Source: Pseudoalteromonas sp. GCY (GTDB lineage Bacteria > Pseudomonadota > Gammaproteobacteria > Enterobacterales > Alteromonadaceae). Taken from it: a stretch of DNA of 64,000 nt. The stretch covers positions 2,619,501-2,683,500 of the forward strand of contig NZ_CP068023.1 of NCBI RefSeq assembly GCF_016695175.1, in the 5' to 3' direction. Every line of letters starts with the position of its first letter. Position 1 is the first letter of the stretch. Of the stretch, positions 8,726 to 17,225 are shown piece by piece. Made by a program: the position numbers and the translations under genes. The notes beneath the pieces were generated by a model. That model ran no database searches and was not told the DNA's origin. It worked only from the letters and a program-made list of their open reading frames with translations.

Positions 8726-10191
8726 AACGCTTAATGTTAGCTACTGAGTTTAAAAATCTCTGGCGAGAAAAGCTCGTACTCGCGCTGTTCTTGACCACCA
8801 GCGTGCTTGCACTAGTGGCATTTTTTAACGCCCATTACTTTGCTAAAAAACAGCATGATGTGGTGCTTGCCGCGCAGCAAATGCAGCAACAGGCCATCCA
8901 AGATGCCAAAGCTGGATTACCCGAAAGGCTCGCCAGTACAGCAGACTATAAGTGGTGGGAAGACCCATACGACCTGCGCGGGCAGGCTTTTTACTTGATG
9001 CAAAATTACGCCACCAAAGCCCCGCTTGCAACGTCGCCAATCGCAACAGGGCAAGCCGACGTATTACCTTACTATTTTAAGATGCTAATCAAAGAGAAAC
9101 AGCACATCGTTCATCAATATGACTATGTTCACCCGCTTTCTCTGTTGTTAGGCCAGTTCGATTTAAGTTTTGTGATTGTCTACTTACTGCCATTGCTCAT
9201 TATTGGCATTTGCTTTAATGCGTTAGCGAGCGAACGCCAAGGTGGACAGCTAAGACTACTGATCCTTCAAGGAGGCAGTGCAACCCGCCTTCTGACCTAT
9301 CAATTATTGCTGCGAAGTGCGTTAATTGTGCTGCCATTTTTAAGTATTAGTAGCCTGCTTTTAATAACAATACGAGAGCAGCTAGGGGTGATTGAACTGC
9401 TGAGTTATAATCTTATCGCACTATGTTATTCTGGGTTTTGGATTGCCTTAACCGCTTGGGTAAATAGCAGAGCTAAAAGTGCGGCAAATAACGCAGCTAC
9501 CTTGGTCACCTGTTGGCTTGCCTTGGTAATTGTGGTTCCAGCTCTGGTCAATACCAGCATCGCTTTACTCGAGCCAACGCCTTCACGAATTCACTATATA
9601 GATAGCCTGCGTGCCGCCAGCGACGATGCCCAAAAAGCAAGTGAAAAGACCTTAGCTCAGTATTTTCAAGATCATCCAGAGCTTGCAAAAAATGGCAGTG
9701 GTGCCAGCGATTACGCCACCAAAAAAATTGCTACGATTAATTCTGTTGAACGCGCAATGGCAGCCCAAGATGTACGATTTTTAACGGCGCAACAAGCACA
9801 GCAACATAACGCGCAAAAGCTACAATATCTCTCCCCTGCACTCATCGTACAAACACTGTTGGTTGATTTAGCGGGCAATGGTCTAGCACGTCATCACGCC
9901 TTTATGGAAGAAGTTGAAGCTCATCATCAAGCACTACAAGGTTTCTTTGCCAGCGAAATTGCCAAAGCCAATCAAAGAGGCGATTTTGCACCTTGTGAGG
10001 GTTGTAGCGCAAAGCCAACGCTCACGGAGCTTGCGGATATTCCTCAATTTAGCAATGACTTTGCCACACCTGTGAACAACTACACGCCATTAATCTGGTT
10101 GCTGCTACTAGCCGTTGGCCTGCTCCTTATAGCAAAACGCCGCGTCAACAAGTTAGACAGTGCAAATAACAAAGAGGTGTTAGTCGTATGA
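8722..10191 (+). CDS. ABC-2 transporter permease, DUF3526-like (second of two)
   Basis: A 489-residue paralogue of the preceding permease with the same plan: N-terminal helix at about 19-37, periplasmic loop with YKWWEDPYDLRGQAFYL, helices at about 145-290, a second large loop, and a C-terminal helix at about 458-475. It has ASERQGGQLRLLILQGG at the place of the cytoplasmic ABC-2 motif. A CEGC pair in the last periplasmic loop (around residue 425) could bind a metal or form a disulfide; the first permease lacks it and has a His-rich stretch (HGHKAGGHY) at the same place, which is notable in a suspected metallophore system. It overlaps the genes on both sides by four bases (ATGA). Confidence 0.83.
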   Translation: MKRLMLATEFKNLWREKLVLALFLTTSVLALVAFFNAHYFAKKQHDVVLAAQQMQQQAIQDAKAGLPERLASTADYKWWEDPYDLRGQAFYLMQNYATKAPLATSPIATGQADVLPYYFKMLIKEKQHIVHQYDYVHPLSLLLGQFDLSFVIVYLLPLLIIGICFNALASERQGGQLRLLILQGGSATRLLTYQLLLRSALIVLPFLSISSLLLITIREQLGVIELLSYNLIALCYSGFWIALTAWVNSRAKSAANNAATLVTCWLALVIVVPALVNTSIALLEPTPSRIHYIDSLRAASDDAQKASEKTLAQYFQDHPELAKNGSGASDYATKKIATINSVERAMAAQDVRFLTAQQAQQHNAQKLQYLSPALIVQTLLVDLAGNGLARHHAFMEEVEAHHQALQGFFASEIAKANQRGDFAPCEGCSAKPTLTELADIPQFSNDFATPVNNYTPLIWLLLLAVGLLLIAKRRVNKLDSANNKEVLVV

Positions 10192-11522
10192 GTGACGCCT
10201 TAACTGCAAAATTGCATCCGCAAACGCAGAGCCTGCTCGCGGAGCACCAAACCAAGTTATTTGAATGGGCAACGGCATTGGGAGCACCGCTACATTTAGT
10301 GTTTCCTCAGCGTTTTGCGGAAAATATCGAAACCCTGCAAGCCAACTTTATAACGCTCGGGCTTGAGCATGAGATTTATTTTGCCAAAAAAGCCAACAAA
10401 GCCCAATGTTTTACTCAAGTCGCTTCTAATCACGATATAGGGATAGACGTGGCTAGTGTGCAAGAGTTTGAACTTGCCCTAAACGGTGGTATTCAAGGTG
10501 TAAAAATTGGTGTATCTGGTCCGCATAAATCAGATGCACTACTTAGCTTAGCGCTTGTACATCAAGCGCTTATCGCCATTGACTCAAGTGCTGAGTTAAA
10601 CTCTGTCATTACACTGGCCCGCCAGCGAAAGCACCCTGCGCGGGTGCTACTGCGTCTACAAACACAACCAACTAAAACCTCACGCTTTGGCAGTTCACTG
10701 TGCCAGCTTACGTCGCTATTAGCCCAGTGCCGAGAATACAACAAGTGGGTAAGCTTAGAAGGATTTAGCTGCCACTTAAGCGGATACTGCCCACAAGCAC
10801 GTGGCGAGAGCATCCATACTTTAATCGGTGCGATAGACGAGGCTAGGCAAATAGGACTGTCGCCATCAAAAGTGAATATTGGCGGTGGCTTGCCCGTCTC
10901 CTACCTACAAAATGAGCAGTGGCAACAAGCCTTGGACTTTGAATGCTTTTTTGCAGGTAAAACCTTTGCAGGGTTTTATCCCTACCATAATGAGCAAAGC
11001 CCTGTGGACGCCTTACACGCTATTTTGGCAGTGAAGAATGCGCATGGACAAACCGCATTAGCGGCATTACGCCAAAAGAGTCTTACACTGATGCTTGAAC
11101 CTGGGCGCGCACTACTCGATGAGGCTGGCATTAGCTTGTTTAAAGTGCAAGGGACAAAGCCGCACCTAGGCACATCAGACTGTCATATCGCTACACTTTC
11201 GGGCTCAAGCTTATCGCTGTCAGAACAGTGGTTTGAAAGCGAGTACTTGCCGAGCCCGATGTTACTCACGGCACATTCAAACCGCAAGCAAGGAGCGTAT
11301 CGCGTGGCCTTTGGCGGCGCAACGTGCCTAGACAGCGACATGCTAAGCTGGCGGTTTATCCCCTTGTCGCAGCTACCGCAGCGCGATGACCTAATGGTGT
11401 ATCTCAACACAGCAGGATATCAAATGGATTCGAATGAATCCGAATTTCACTCTATGCCATTACCACGAAAAATCGCCGTAACGTGGGAGAACAACAAACT
11501 TTCTTGGCAACTACTTAGCTAA
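10188..11522 (+). CDS. fold-type III PLP-dependent decarboxylase (LysA/SbnH-like)
   Basis: A 444-residue alanine-racemase-fold enzyme related to diaminopimelate/ornithine decarboxylases and to SbnH of staphyloferrin B. The PLP lysine is Lys68 in YFAKKANK; the phosphate-binding glycines are in VNIGGGLP; the motif LEPGRAL and the C-terminal active-site segment YLNTAGYQMD are present. In staphyloferrin B, SbnH decarboxylates a diaminopropionate-containing intermediate to give the ethylenediamine unit. By analogy this enzyme could decarboxylate diaminopropionate or a conjugate of it; the exact substrate is inference. It overlaps the permease gene by four bases and is followed by the SbnA-like gene after 36 bases. 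Confidence 0.85.
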   Translation: MSDALTAKLHPQTQSLLAEHQTKLFEWATALGAPLHLVFPQRFAENIETLQANFITLGLEHEIYFAKKANKAQCFTQVASNHDIGIDVASVQEFELALNGGIQGVKIGVSGPHKSDALLSLALVHQALIAIDSSAELNSVITLARQRKHPARVLLRLQTQPTKTSRFGSSLCQLTSLLAQCREYNKWVSLEGFSCHLSGYCPQARGESIHTLIGAIDEARQIGLSPSKVNIGGGLPVSYLQNEQWQQALDFECFFAGKTFAGFYPYHNEQSPVDALHAILAVKNAHGQTALAALRQKSLTLMLEPGRALLDEAGISLFKVQGTKPHLGTSDCHIATLSGSSLSLSEQWFESEYLPSPMLLTAHSNRKQGAYRVAFGGATCLDSDMLSWRFIPLSQLPQRDDLMVYLNTAGYQMDSNESEFHSMPLPRKIAVTWENNKLSWQLLS

Positions 11523-11558
11523 AACACACCCAACAATACAACGTAAAGGAGCCTATTT

Positions 11559-12617
11559 ATGAACATAAATGCGCAGCATTCGCTCGCCTCGACATTACAC
11601 CTAACCCCCTATTTGAGGGTATCGCAAAGCATTGGTAATACCCCGCTAATGCAGTTTTTAAGCCTACCAAACGGTAGCAAACTGTATCTTAAGCTTGAGC
11701 AGTTTAACCCCACTGGCAGCGCTAAGATCCGAATGGCGAAGTCTATGTTAGATGAAGCAGAAGCCAGCGGCCAACTGAAGCCGGGGGGCTGGGTCGTTGA
11801 GTCAACCTCCGGCAATACCGGCGTTGGTCTTGCGCTGCTAGCGGCGGAGCGTGGCTATCGCTTTACCGCTCTTGTAGATAACCATGCGGCAAAAGAGAAA
11901 ATCAGCAATATGAAAGCCTTTGGCGCGGAAGTGATCTGTGTTAGCGAAGCCGGAGACGACAGCTTATCGACTGATATTCGTGATGCGATGGCCGCAAAGC
12001 TGGCAAAAGAGCAAGGCGCATTTTGGACCGCCCAGCACAATAATTTTGCCAATAGCCGCGGTTATACAGGACTTGCGCAAGAGGTCTTTTATGAACTTGG
12101 TGAACACATTACCCACCTTGTCGGTGCGGTTGGTACAGGTGGGTCGCTATGCGGCACCACGAGAGCTCTGCGGGATTTAGGTTGTCATCAACTCACAACG
12201 ATTGGGGTTGAGCCTGTGGGCTCAGTGATTTTTGGCGGACCGGGACTGAATTATCATCAATCTGGAACGGGTACACCAGAAGGGGCTGAGATAGGTCCCG
12301 TTATTGAGTATGAACTCATCGACAAAGGCGTGAAGGTATCTGACAAACAAGCTTTTAATACCGCCAGATACCTTGCCAAGCATTACGCCTTGATGGTCGG
12401 TGGTTCGGCTGGAGGGGTTATATACGAAGCACTACAGGCGTTAAAAACCGCCCCCGCAGATAGCTTATTTGTGGTACTCGTTTGTGACGGTGGCGAAAAA
12501 TATCTCGATACGGTATTCAATGATAATTGGATGGCAAAACACGACCTTATCGACATTAACATTGAGCAGGAGCTCGATGACCTATTAACGCAATATAAAC
12601 CTGCCGCGAGAGCCTAA
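11559..12617 (+). CDS. SbnA-like PLP synthase (O-phosphoserine + glutamate to ACEGA)
   Basis: A 352-residue fold-type II PLP enzyme of the cysteine synthase family. The PLP lysine is Lys56 in NPTGSAKIRM, the substrate loop is STSGNTG and the PLP phosphate loop is GTGGSLCG. Next to an SbnB-like dehydrogenase, it is best read as the SbnA type, which joins O-phospho-L-serine and L-glutamate into N-(1-amino-1-carboxy-2-ethyl)-glutamate rather than making cysteine. Known SbnA/SbnB pairs supply L-2,3-diaminopropionate for siderophores and antibiotics. A ribosome site AAAGGAGCC precedes the ATG. The next gene starts 2 bases after its stop. Confidence 0.85.
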   Translation: MNINAQHSLASTLHLTPYLRVSQSIGNTPLMQFLSLPNGSKLYLKLEQFNPTGSAKIRMAKSMLDEAEASGQLKPGGWVVESTSGNTGVGLALLAAERGYRFTALVDNHAAKEKISNMKAFGAEVICVSEAGDDSLSTDIRDAMAAKLAKEQGAFWTAQHNNFANSRGYTGLAQEVFYELGEHITHLVGAVGTGGSLCGTTRALRDLGCHQLTTIGVEPVGSVIFGGPGLNYHQSGTGTPEGAEIGPVIEYELIDKGVKVSDKQAFNTARYLAKHYALMVGGSAGGVIYEALQALKTAPADSLFVVLVCDGGEKYLDTVFNDNWMAKHDLIDINIEQELDDLLTQYKPAARA

Positions 12618-12619
12618 CT

Positions 12620-13603
12620 ATGACCCAACAAACTGTTCTGCCGATACTAAATGAAGCCCGGCTGGCGCAACTTAATTTTCCCTATAGTAAAGTCATTGAG
12701 GTGGTGGAAAATGCCTTTCGCTCACTGCATCACCCCGACTCCGCCAACCCACTCAAAGTGATTATGACACCACAAGATGGCCGCTCCATTGCCTATAGTA
12801 TGGCTGGCCGAGATGCTGCAAGTAACACCGTAGGGTTTAAGGTAGTCTACGAATACGACCCAGACAGAAGCCGTAACCAATATCAGTTCTATTCTTTTAT
12901 CTTCCTTTGCGATGATACCACAGGACACCCTGTGGCCTTGATGGATGTAAAAGAGTTGGGTCCCATGCGCACGTCAGCCACCTCCGCGCTATTTGCAAAG
13001 TATGCTGTTCATTCAGATGCCAAAAATGCGCTGGTTGTAGGCACTGGTGTTCAAGGGCAAATCGCTTTACCAATGCTCGTCACGGCATTACCACAACTCA
13101 CACACTTAACCGTCCATGGCAGCTATCAAGCAGGTTTAGAAGCGGTTCAGCAAAAACTAAACCATCACCATACACAGCGACAAGTTGCGGTGTCACAAGA
13201 CTTAGAAGCTTCAGTGAGGCAAGCCGATGTGATCCTTGCCGTTACTGGGTTATCCGCCAAAGAGAACATTAAATATGAATGGTTAAAGCCCGGTGCTGTG
13301 GTGATTTTAGTTGGCTACGGAATCGAAAAATCGGTGCTACACCGAGCTGATAGATTGCTCACAACGGATGCAGAACAAATGAAGGTCACCGGAGACGATT
13401 TATTAGACGAGGACGGCAAGCTACCCGCCGTTGATGCGACATTAACTGAAATACTAAATGGTGAGAAGCTGGCACGAACCCACCCCGATGAAATTATCTT
13501 TGTCTATAACAGCGGCATGATCATTACTGACGTGGCGCTCGGACGAGCCGTTGCTGACTTTGCCATCACACAAGAAAACGTGGAGGAAGTAACGCTATGG
13601 TAG
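12620..13603 (+). CDS. SbnB-like dehydrogenase (ACEGA to L-2,3-diaminopropionate), ornithine cyclodeaminase family
   Basis: A 327-residue member of the ornithine cyclodeaminase/mu-crystallin family with the NAD-binding motif VVGTGVQGQIA (about residues 140-150) and the family's conserved ELGPMRTSATSAL segment. In SbnB this fold oxidises ACEGA with NAD to release L-2,3-diaminopropionate and 2-oxoglutarate. Adjacency to the SbnA-like gene (2-base gap) makes this the most likely role. It overlaps the MATE gene by seven bases. An alternative is an opine-type reductase working in the other direction, which would produce a metal-binding amino acid conjugate directly. Confidence 0.83.
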   Translation: MTQQTVLPILNEARLAQLNFPYSKVIEVVENAFRSLHHPDSANPLKVIMTPQDGRSIAYSMAGRDAASNTVGFKVVYEYDPDRSRNQYQFYSFIFLCDDTTGHPVALMDVKELGPMRTSATSALFAKYAVHSDAKNALVVGTGVQGQIALPMLVTALPQLTHLTVHGSYQAGLEAVQQKLNHHHTQRQVAVSQDLEASVRQADVILAVTGLSAKENIKYEWLKPGAVVILVGYGIEKSVLHRADRLLTTDAEQMKVTGDDLLDEDGKLPAVDATLTEILNGEKLARTHPDEIIFVYNSGMIITDVALGRAVADFAITQENVEEVTLW

Positions 13604-14973
13604 CTTCAGCGCGCGCCGATATTTTTAAAGTAAGCCAGCTCGCAGGGCCGCTTATTCTGACTAACCTGCTCTACGTGGCAATTGCAACGATTGATCTCAT
13701 CATGCTCGGCATGTTGAGCCCGTTAGAACTGGCTGCTGGCGGCCTCGCCATTGGTATTTTTAATCAATTTAGAACCATGGGAACCGGCGTAGTCACGGCA
13801 ACGGGTAATTTGGTATCTGATGCAATCGGCAAGGCTAAACTAGATCAGATCACTCCCCTTTTTAACGCCAGCATGCTTATCGGGACATTTTTAGGTCTAG
13901 CATTCGCCGCCGCGATGTTTGCCATAGAGCCATTTTTAAGATTTATCGGTACATCTGAGTCGATTGCCAATTTGACGACCCAATATTTAACCGTTGTCGC
14001 CTTGGGCTTATTACCCTGTTTCTGGTTTCAAAGCGTACGGCATTTTAGTGTTGGATTGAAAAGACCTGGGCCATTGATGTTGATAACGGGTGTATCTGTT
14101 GTCCTCACGATTGCGCTCAATTATGGTCTGATTTTTGGTAAGCTTGGTCTACCACAACTCGGCTTTGTGGGGGTTGCAGCCGCCACGTGCATCGTGCTGT
14201 ATTTATCGTTTTTACTGTTTGTACTATTTGCCAAACGCGATGACGTACTCAGCCCCTACCTCACTTTGAAGTTTTGGCAAACCAACCGCGAAGCCCTTAG
14301 CAAAACATGGAAAATGGGCGTGCCAATTGGCGCAACTTACGGACTTGAAGCTGGGTTTTTCACCGTGCTTGCGTTATTTGTGGCAACGCTCGGCGTTAAT
14401 GCGTTAGCCGCCCACAACGTGGTAAGCCAAATGGTGTACATCGTATTTATGGTATCTGCTGGCATTTCATCTGCTTGTTCTATTTACATCAGCGAAGCCA
14501 ACGCTGCGGGAGACTTTCATCATGCAAAACGCATCGGCAATTTGGGCATTGTTTGCGGTGCAGCGGTCATGTCTGTTTTCGCCTTAATCTATTTATTCGC
14601 GCCCAAATTTGTGCTGCTGCCATTTTTAAGTGCAGAAGAATTACAAAACTCCGACGTCGTTGTTATCGCCATAGAGTTACTCGTTATTGCCGCCTTTTTG
14701 CAATTTTTTGACGCGTGGCAAAATATCGGGCTCGGTATCCTGCGTGGACTTGGCGATGTCAAAAGCACCCTAATGCTGTCTTTAATTGGTTATTGGTGTA
14801 TTGGTCTTCCCGGTGCGTGGTTATTTCAAGAGTTTTTCTCTTTAGGGATTTTGGGCGTTTGGTACGCCTTAATGTTAGGGCTTGCGGCCACAGCGCTATC
14901 AGAGATTTGGCTTTTTAATCATAGGGCTAACCGTTTGCTTGAGCCCACATCACTCAAGGAGCAAAACGCATGA
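13597..14973 (+). CDS. MATE family efflux transporter (NorM-like)
   Basis: A 458-residue protein with about twelve membrane helices in two homologous halves, starting with the typical segment LAGPLILTNLLYVAIATIDLIML. MATE transporters export small organic compounds against Na+ or H+. Within the operon it takes the position that the MFS exporter SbnD holds in the staphyloferrin B cluster, so export of the finished product is the likely job (inference). It overlaps the genes before and after it by 7 and 4 bases. Confidence 0.88.
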   Translation: MVASARADIFKVSQLAGPLILTNLLYVAIATIDLIMLGMLSPLELAAGGLAIGIFNQFRTMGTGVVTATGNLVSDAIGKAKLDQITPLFNASMLIGTFLGLAFAAAMFAIEPFLRFIGTSESIANLTTQYLTVVALGLLPCFWFQSVRHFSVGLKRPGPLMLITGVSVVLTIALNYGLIFGKLGLPQLGFVGVAAATCIVLYLSFLLFVLFAKRDDVLSPYLTLKFWQTNREALSKTWKMGVPIGATYGLEAGFFTVLALFVATLGVNALAAHNVVSQMVYIVFMVSAGISSACSIYISEANAAGDFHHAKRIGNLGIVCGAAVMSVFALIYLFAPKFVLLPFLSAEELQNSDVVVIAIELLVIAAFLQFFDAWQNIGLGILRGLGDVKSTLMLSLIGYWCIGLPGAWLFQEFFSLGILGVWYALMLGLAATALSEIWLFNHRANRLLEPTSLKEQNA

Positions 14974-16076
14974 CAATGCCAAACCCAGCCCGCGAAGAAG
15001 TCATTGCACTGCCGCCCTATGGTGCAGGACAAACCATTGAGCAAGCAACAGCGCGCAATCTCCACCCCAATATGATAAACCTCTCGGTGAATGAAAACCC
15101 TTTAGGGCCAAGTCCTGCAGCGCTTAATGCTTTTAAAGCACAACTGCATACCGCTAGCTGCTATCCAGACAGCCAATGCACAGAACTAAGCGAACGGCTG
15201 TCTGCTGAACTTAACGTTGCCAGAGAACAAATTGTGCTCGGAAATGGCTCTGAGGATGTACTCTCGATGCTCTGCAAAGCGTTTCTCAATCAAGGCGATA
15301 AAGTGTTAGTGGCCAAGCCTACCTTTGCGCTTCATGGGATTTACGCCAATATGATGGGGGCGAAGGTACTGGAGGTGCCGATGCAAAGCGATTTATCCTA
15401 TCGAATTGATGATTGGCTCGATGCTATCGCATGCCATCCAGACTTAAAAATGCTTATGCTTGCCAACCCGTCCAACCCTGTAGGTTGTACGTTTGATGCC
15501 AATAGTTTGCAGCGCCTAATTGATGCCTGTCCACTTAATACGGTTATCGTCATTGATGAAGCATACTGCGAATATGCACAAGGCCATAAACAGTTTGTCG
15601 ATAGCTTAACGCTACTTCAAGCACAGCCTCGTCCCTACGCGGTATTACGGACTTTTTCCAAAGCTTATGGCCTTGCAGGGCTTAGAGTGGGTTACGGCGT
15701 AATGGCAAATGCACAATTGGCGGATTATCTGCACCGCGTACGTACACCTTACAATGTCAATCGACTAGCGCAACTTGCAGCGTTCGCGGTACTACAAGAT
15801 CCCTCATATTTGGCAAGCACGGTCACGCAAACGAATAGCGAAAGAGAAAAACTCAGCGCCGCAATCACTGAGCTGGGTTATTTTGTCGCGCCAAGTCTAG
15901 CCAACTTTTTATTTATTGATGTCAAGCAGCCGTCTGCGCATGTCGCATCTTTGCTGCTGCAACAAGGAATAATGATAAAACCCTGGCTAGAATCAGGTTT
16001 TGATCATTTTGTCAGGGTAAGCATAGGACTTCCAGAGCAAAACCTTAGAGTACTTGAAGCATTTAAACAGTTGTAA
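14970..16076 (+). CDS. HisC-like PLP aminotransferase (fold type I)
   Basis: A 368-residue class I/II aminotransferase close to histidinol-phosphate aminotransferase and CobD-type enzymes. The PLP lysine is Lys231 in RTFSKAYGLAGLRVGY; the substrate-binding NENPLGPS, the GNGSED loop and the ANPSNPVG and VIDEAY motifs are all present. No other histidine genes are nearby, so a biosynthetic role in the surrounding pathway is more likely than histidine synthesis: transamination of diaminopropionate, of a decarboxylated derivative, or of a keto acid partner. This gene has no counterpart in the staphyloferrin B cluster and marks the pathway as different. It is the last gene of the operon; a terminator follows the stop. 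Confidence 0.85.
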   Translation: MTMPNPAREEVIALPPYGAGQTIEQATARNLHPNMINLSVNENPLGPSPAALNAFKAQLHTASCYPDSQCTELSERLSAELNVAREQIVLGNGSEDVLSMLCKAFLNQGDKVLVAKPTFALHGIYANMMGAKVLEVPMQSDLSYRIDDWLDAIACHPDLKMLMLANPSNPVGCTFDANSLQRLIDACPLNTVIVIDEAYCEYAQGHKQFVDSLTLLQAQPRPYAVLRTFSKAYGLAGLRVGYGVMANAQLADYLHRVRTPYNVNRLAQLAAFAVLQDPSYLASTVTQTNSEREKLSAAITELGYFVAPSLANFLFIDVKQPSAHVASLLLQQGIMIKPWLESGFDHFVRVSIGLPEQNLRVLEAFKQL

Positions 16077-16081
16077 GTATC

Positions 16082-16100
16082 GCCCTCTGCGAGGGCTTTT
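16082..16100 (+). terminator. rho-independent terminator of the metallophore operon
   Basis: GCCCTC-TGC-GAGGGC followed by TTTT, six bases after the aminotransferase stop. It overlaps the stop codon of the convergent kinase gene by a few bases. Confidence 0.8.
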
Positions 16101-16989
16101 AAGCACAAGCTGCCTGCTGATTTAAATGGTAAAGTACTTGGCTGTCGGCCTTATGAGTAAATAAGGTCGACTTTTCTGGAAAGTACTTGCCTGCTTTGGC
16201 AGCAGCAAAGATGTCTTCAATTTGAGGGGCGCGACAGATGGCAGTTACAACATGAGCGTCATCACTCAGCTCAACTTTATTTTTAGACCAGAGCTCCTCA
16301 AACGCTGGCAATGCCTGTAGTGCTCTACGCAACTGGGTCTGAATAAGATAAGAATCGCTTGTCGCGCGTTGTAGGACAAACCATAAAGCAGCTTTCCCCA
16401 ACCAAATAGTATAATCGGCCTCAGTCTCCGAGGATTCACAGATATCAAAATCGCTAAGGTGCTGTTTGAATTTAGTGACATCTACAGCTTGTGTGTAAGA
16501 TGCCTGCACCACGAAACTCGTTATCACCGCATTTTGCTGTGGGACTAACCATGCCATCATCCGAGATTGAGGCGCATGACGTTGGCTTGCAGCAAACATC
16601 CTGTGATGTCCATCTGCAATTAGCCATTGCTGGTGCATTGAGATCTGCTGTCTGAATTCTTGTAGCACGTGACGATTTTCAACAGCATAGAGGCGATGAG
16701 TACACTCACCGCAATCACTGTACCACTGCGCAGCTTCAACACATTCAGCTTGCCATCGCACCTTGTCCAAATTAAGTTTTCCGACCAAAAGACAAGGGGG
16801 TAACAGCAACTTCTCGCTCTGAACACGCTTTTTCAGCGCCATAGCATGGGAAACCGAAACCGACTCGTGAGGCAAAATTGCTTGCTCAGGTAACGCTGAA
16901 ACGTCGAGCTCGGCCAAAATGCCTGTAACCAAAATACCACCTTGCTCCACTTGGTAAAGATGAAGTGGTCCATCCGTTATTGTGATCAT
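16099..16989 (-). CDS. SbnI/SerK-like free-serine kinase (ParB/DUF1015-like fold)
   Basis: A 296-residue protein with the motif IADGHHRMFAA (Asp126, His128, His129, Arg130) and an N-terminal PHESVS element (His41, Glu42), both typical of the DUF1015/ParB-like family that includes SbnI and archaeal SerK. Those enzymes phosphorylate free L-serine to O-phospho-L-serine, the substrate of SbnA. The start at 16989 is preferred over 17049 because an AAGG ribosome site lies before it and because the Zur-like palindrome (17013-17025) would otherwise sit inside the coding sequence. It faces the biosynthetic operon and shares its presumed regulator. In S. aureus SbnI is also a regulator; whether this protein has that second role is unknown. 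Confidence 0.78.
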   Translation of the reverse strand: MITITDGPLHLYQVEQGGILVTGILAELDVSALPEQAILPHESVSVSHAMALKKRVQSEKLLLPPCLLVGKLNLDKVRWQAECVEAAQWYSDCGECTHRLYAVENRHVLQEFRQQISMHQQWLIADGHHRMFAASQRHAPQSRMMAWLVPQQNAVITSFVVQASYTQAVDVTKFKQHLSDFDICESSETEADYTIWLGKAALWFVLQRATSDSYLIQTQLRRALQALPAFEELWSKNKVELSDDAHVVTAICRAPQIEDIFAAAKAGKYFPEKSTLFTHKADSQVLYHLNQQAACA

Positions 16990-17007
16990 AAAATAAACCT
17001 TGCACCA

Positions 17008-17030
17008 ATTTAGATACAATATAACATACC
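17008..17030. promoter_or_regulatory. candidate Zur box upstream of the serine kinase gene
   Basis: Core GATACAATATAAC (17013-17025) matches 11 of 13 positions of the Zur core GTTATAATATAAC; the right flank ATACC keeps three of five consensus bases, the left flank is poor. It sits 24-36 bases before the preferred start codon, a typical repressor position. It pairs with the site at 4398-4420 before the convergent operon. Confidence 0.55.
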
Positions 17031-17225
17031 AAAAATTGAGTGACATCAAGTTTACTCAACCCTACCTTCAATAAATTGAAGTTAGCTGAATCAAGCTCTT
17101 CGATTAAATATGGGTTTTGGCACTGCAATAAACCGTGATCATTGCAATTGAAAAGGACCAGCGCTTATCGTTGCAAACAACGATGAATTATTTGTTTCGA
17201 GGCTTATTAAACACTCTGATTGATT

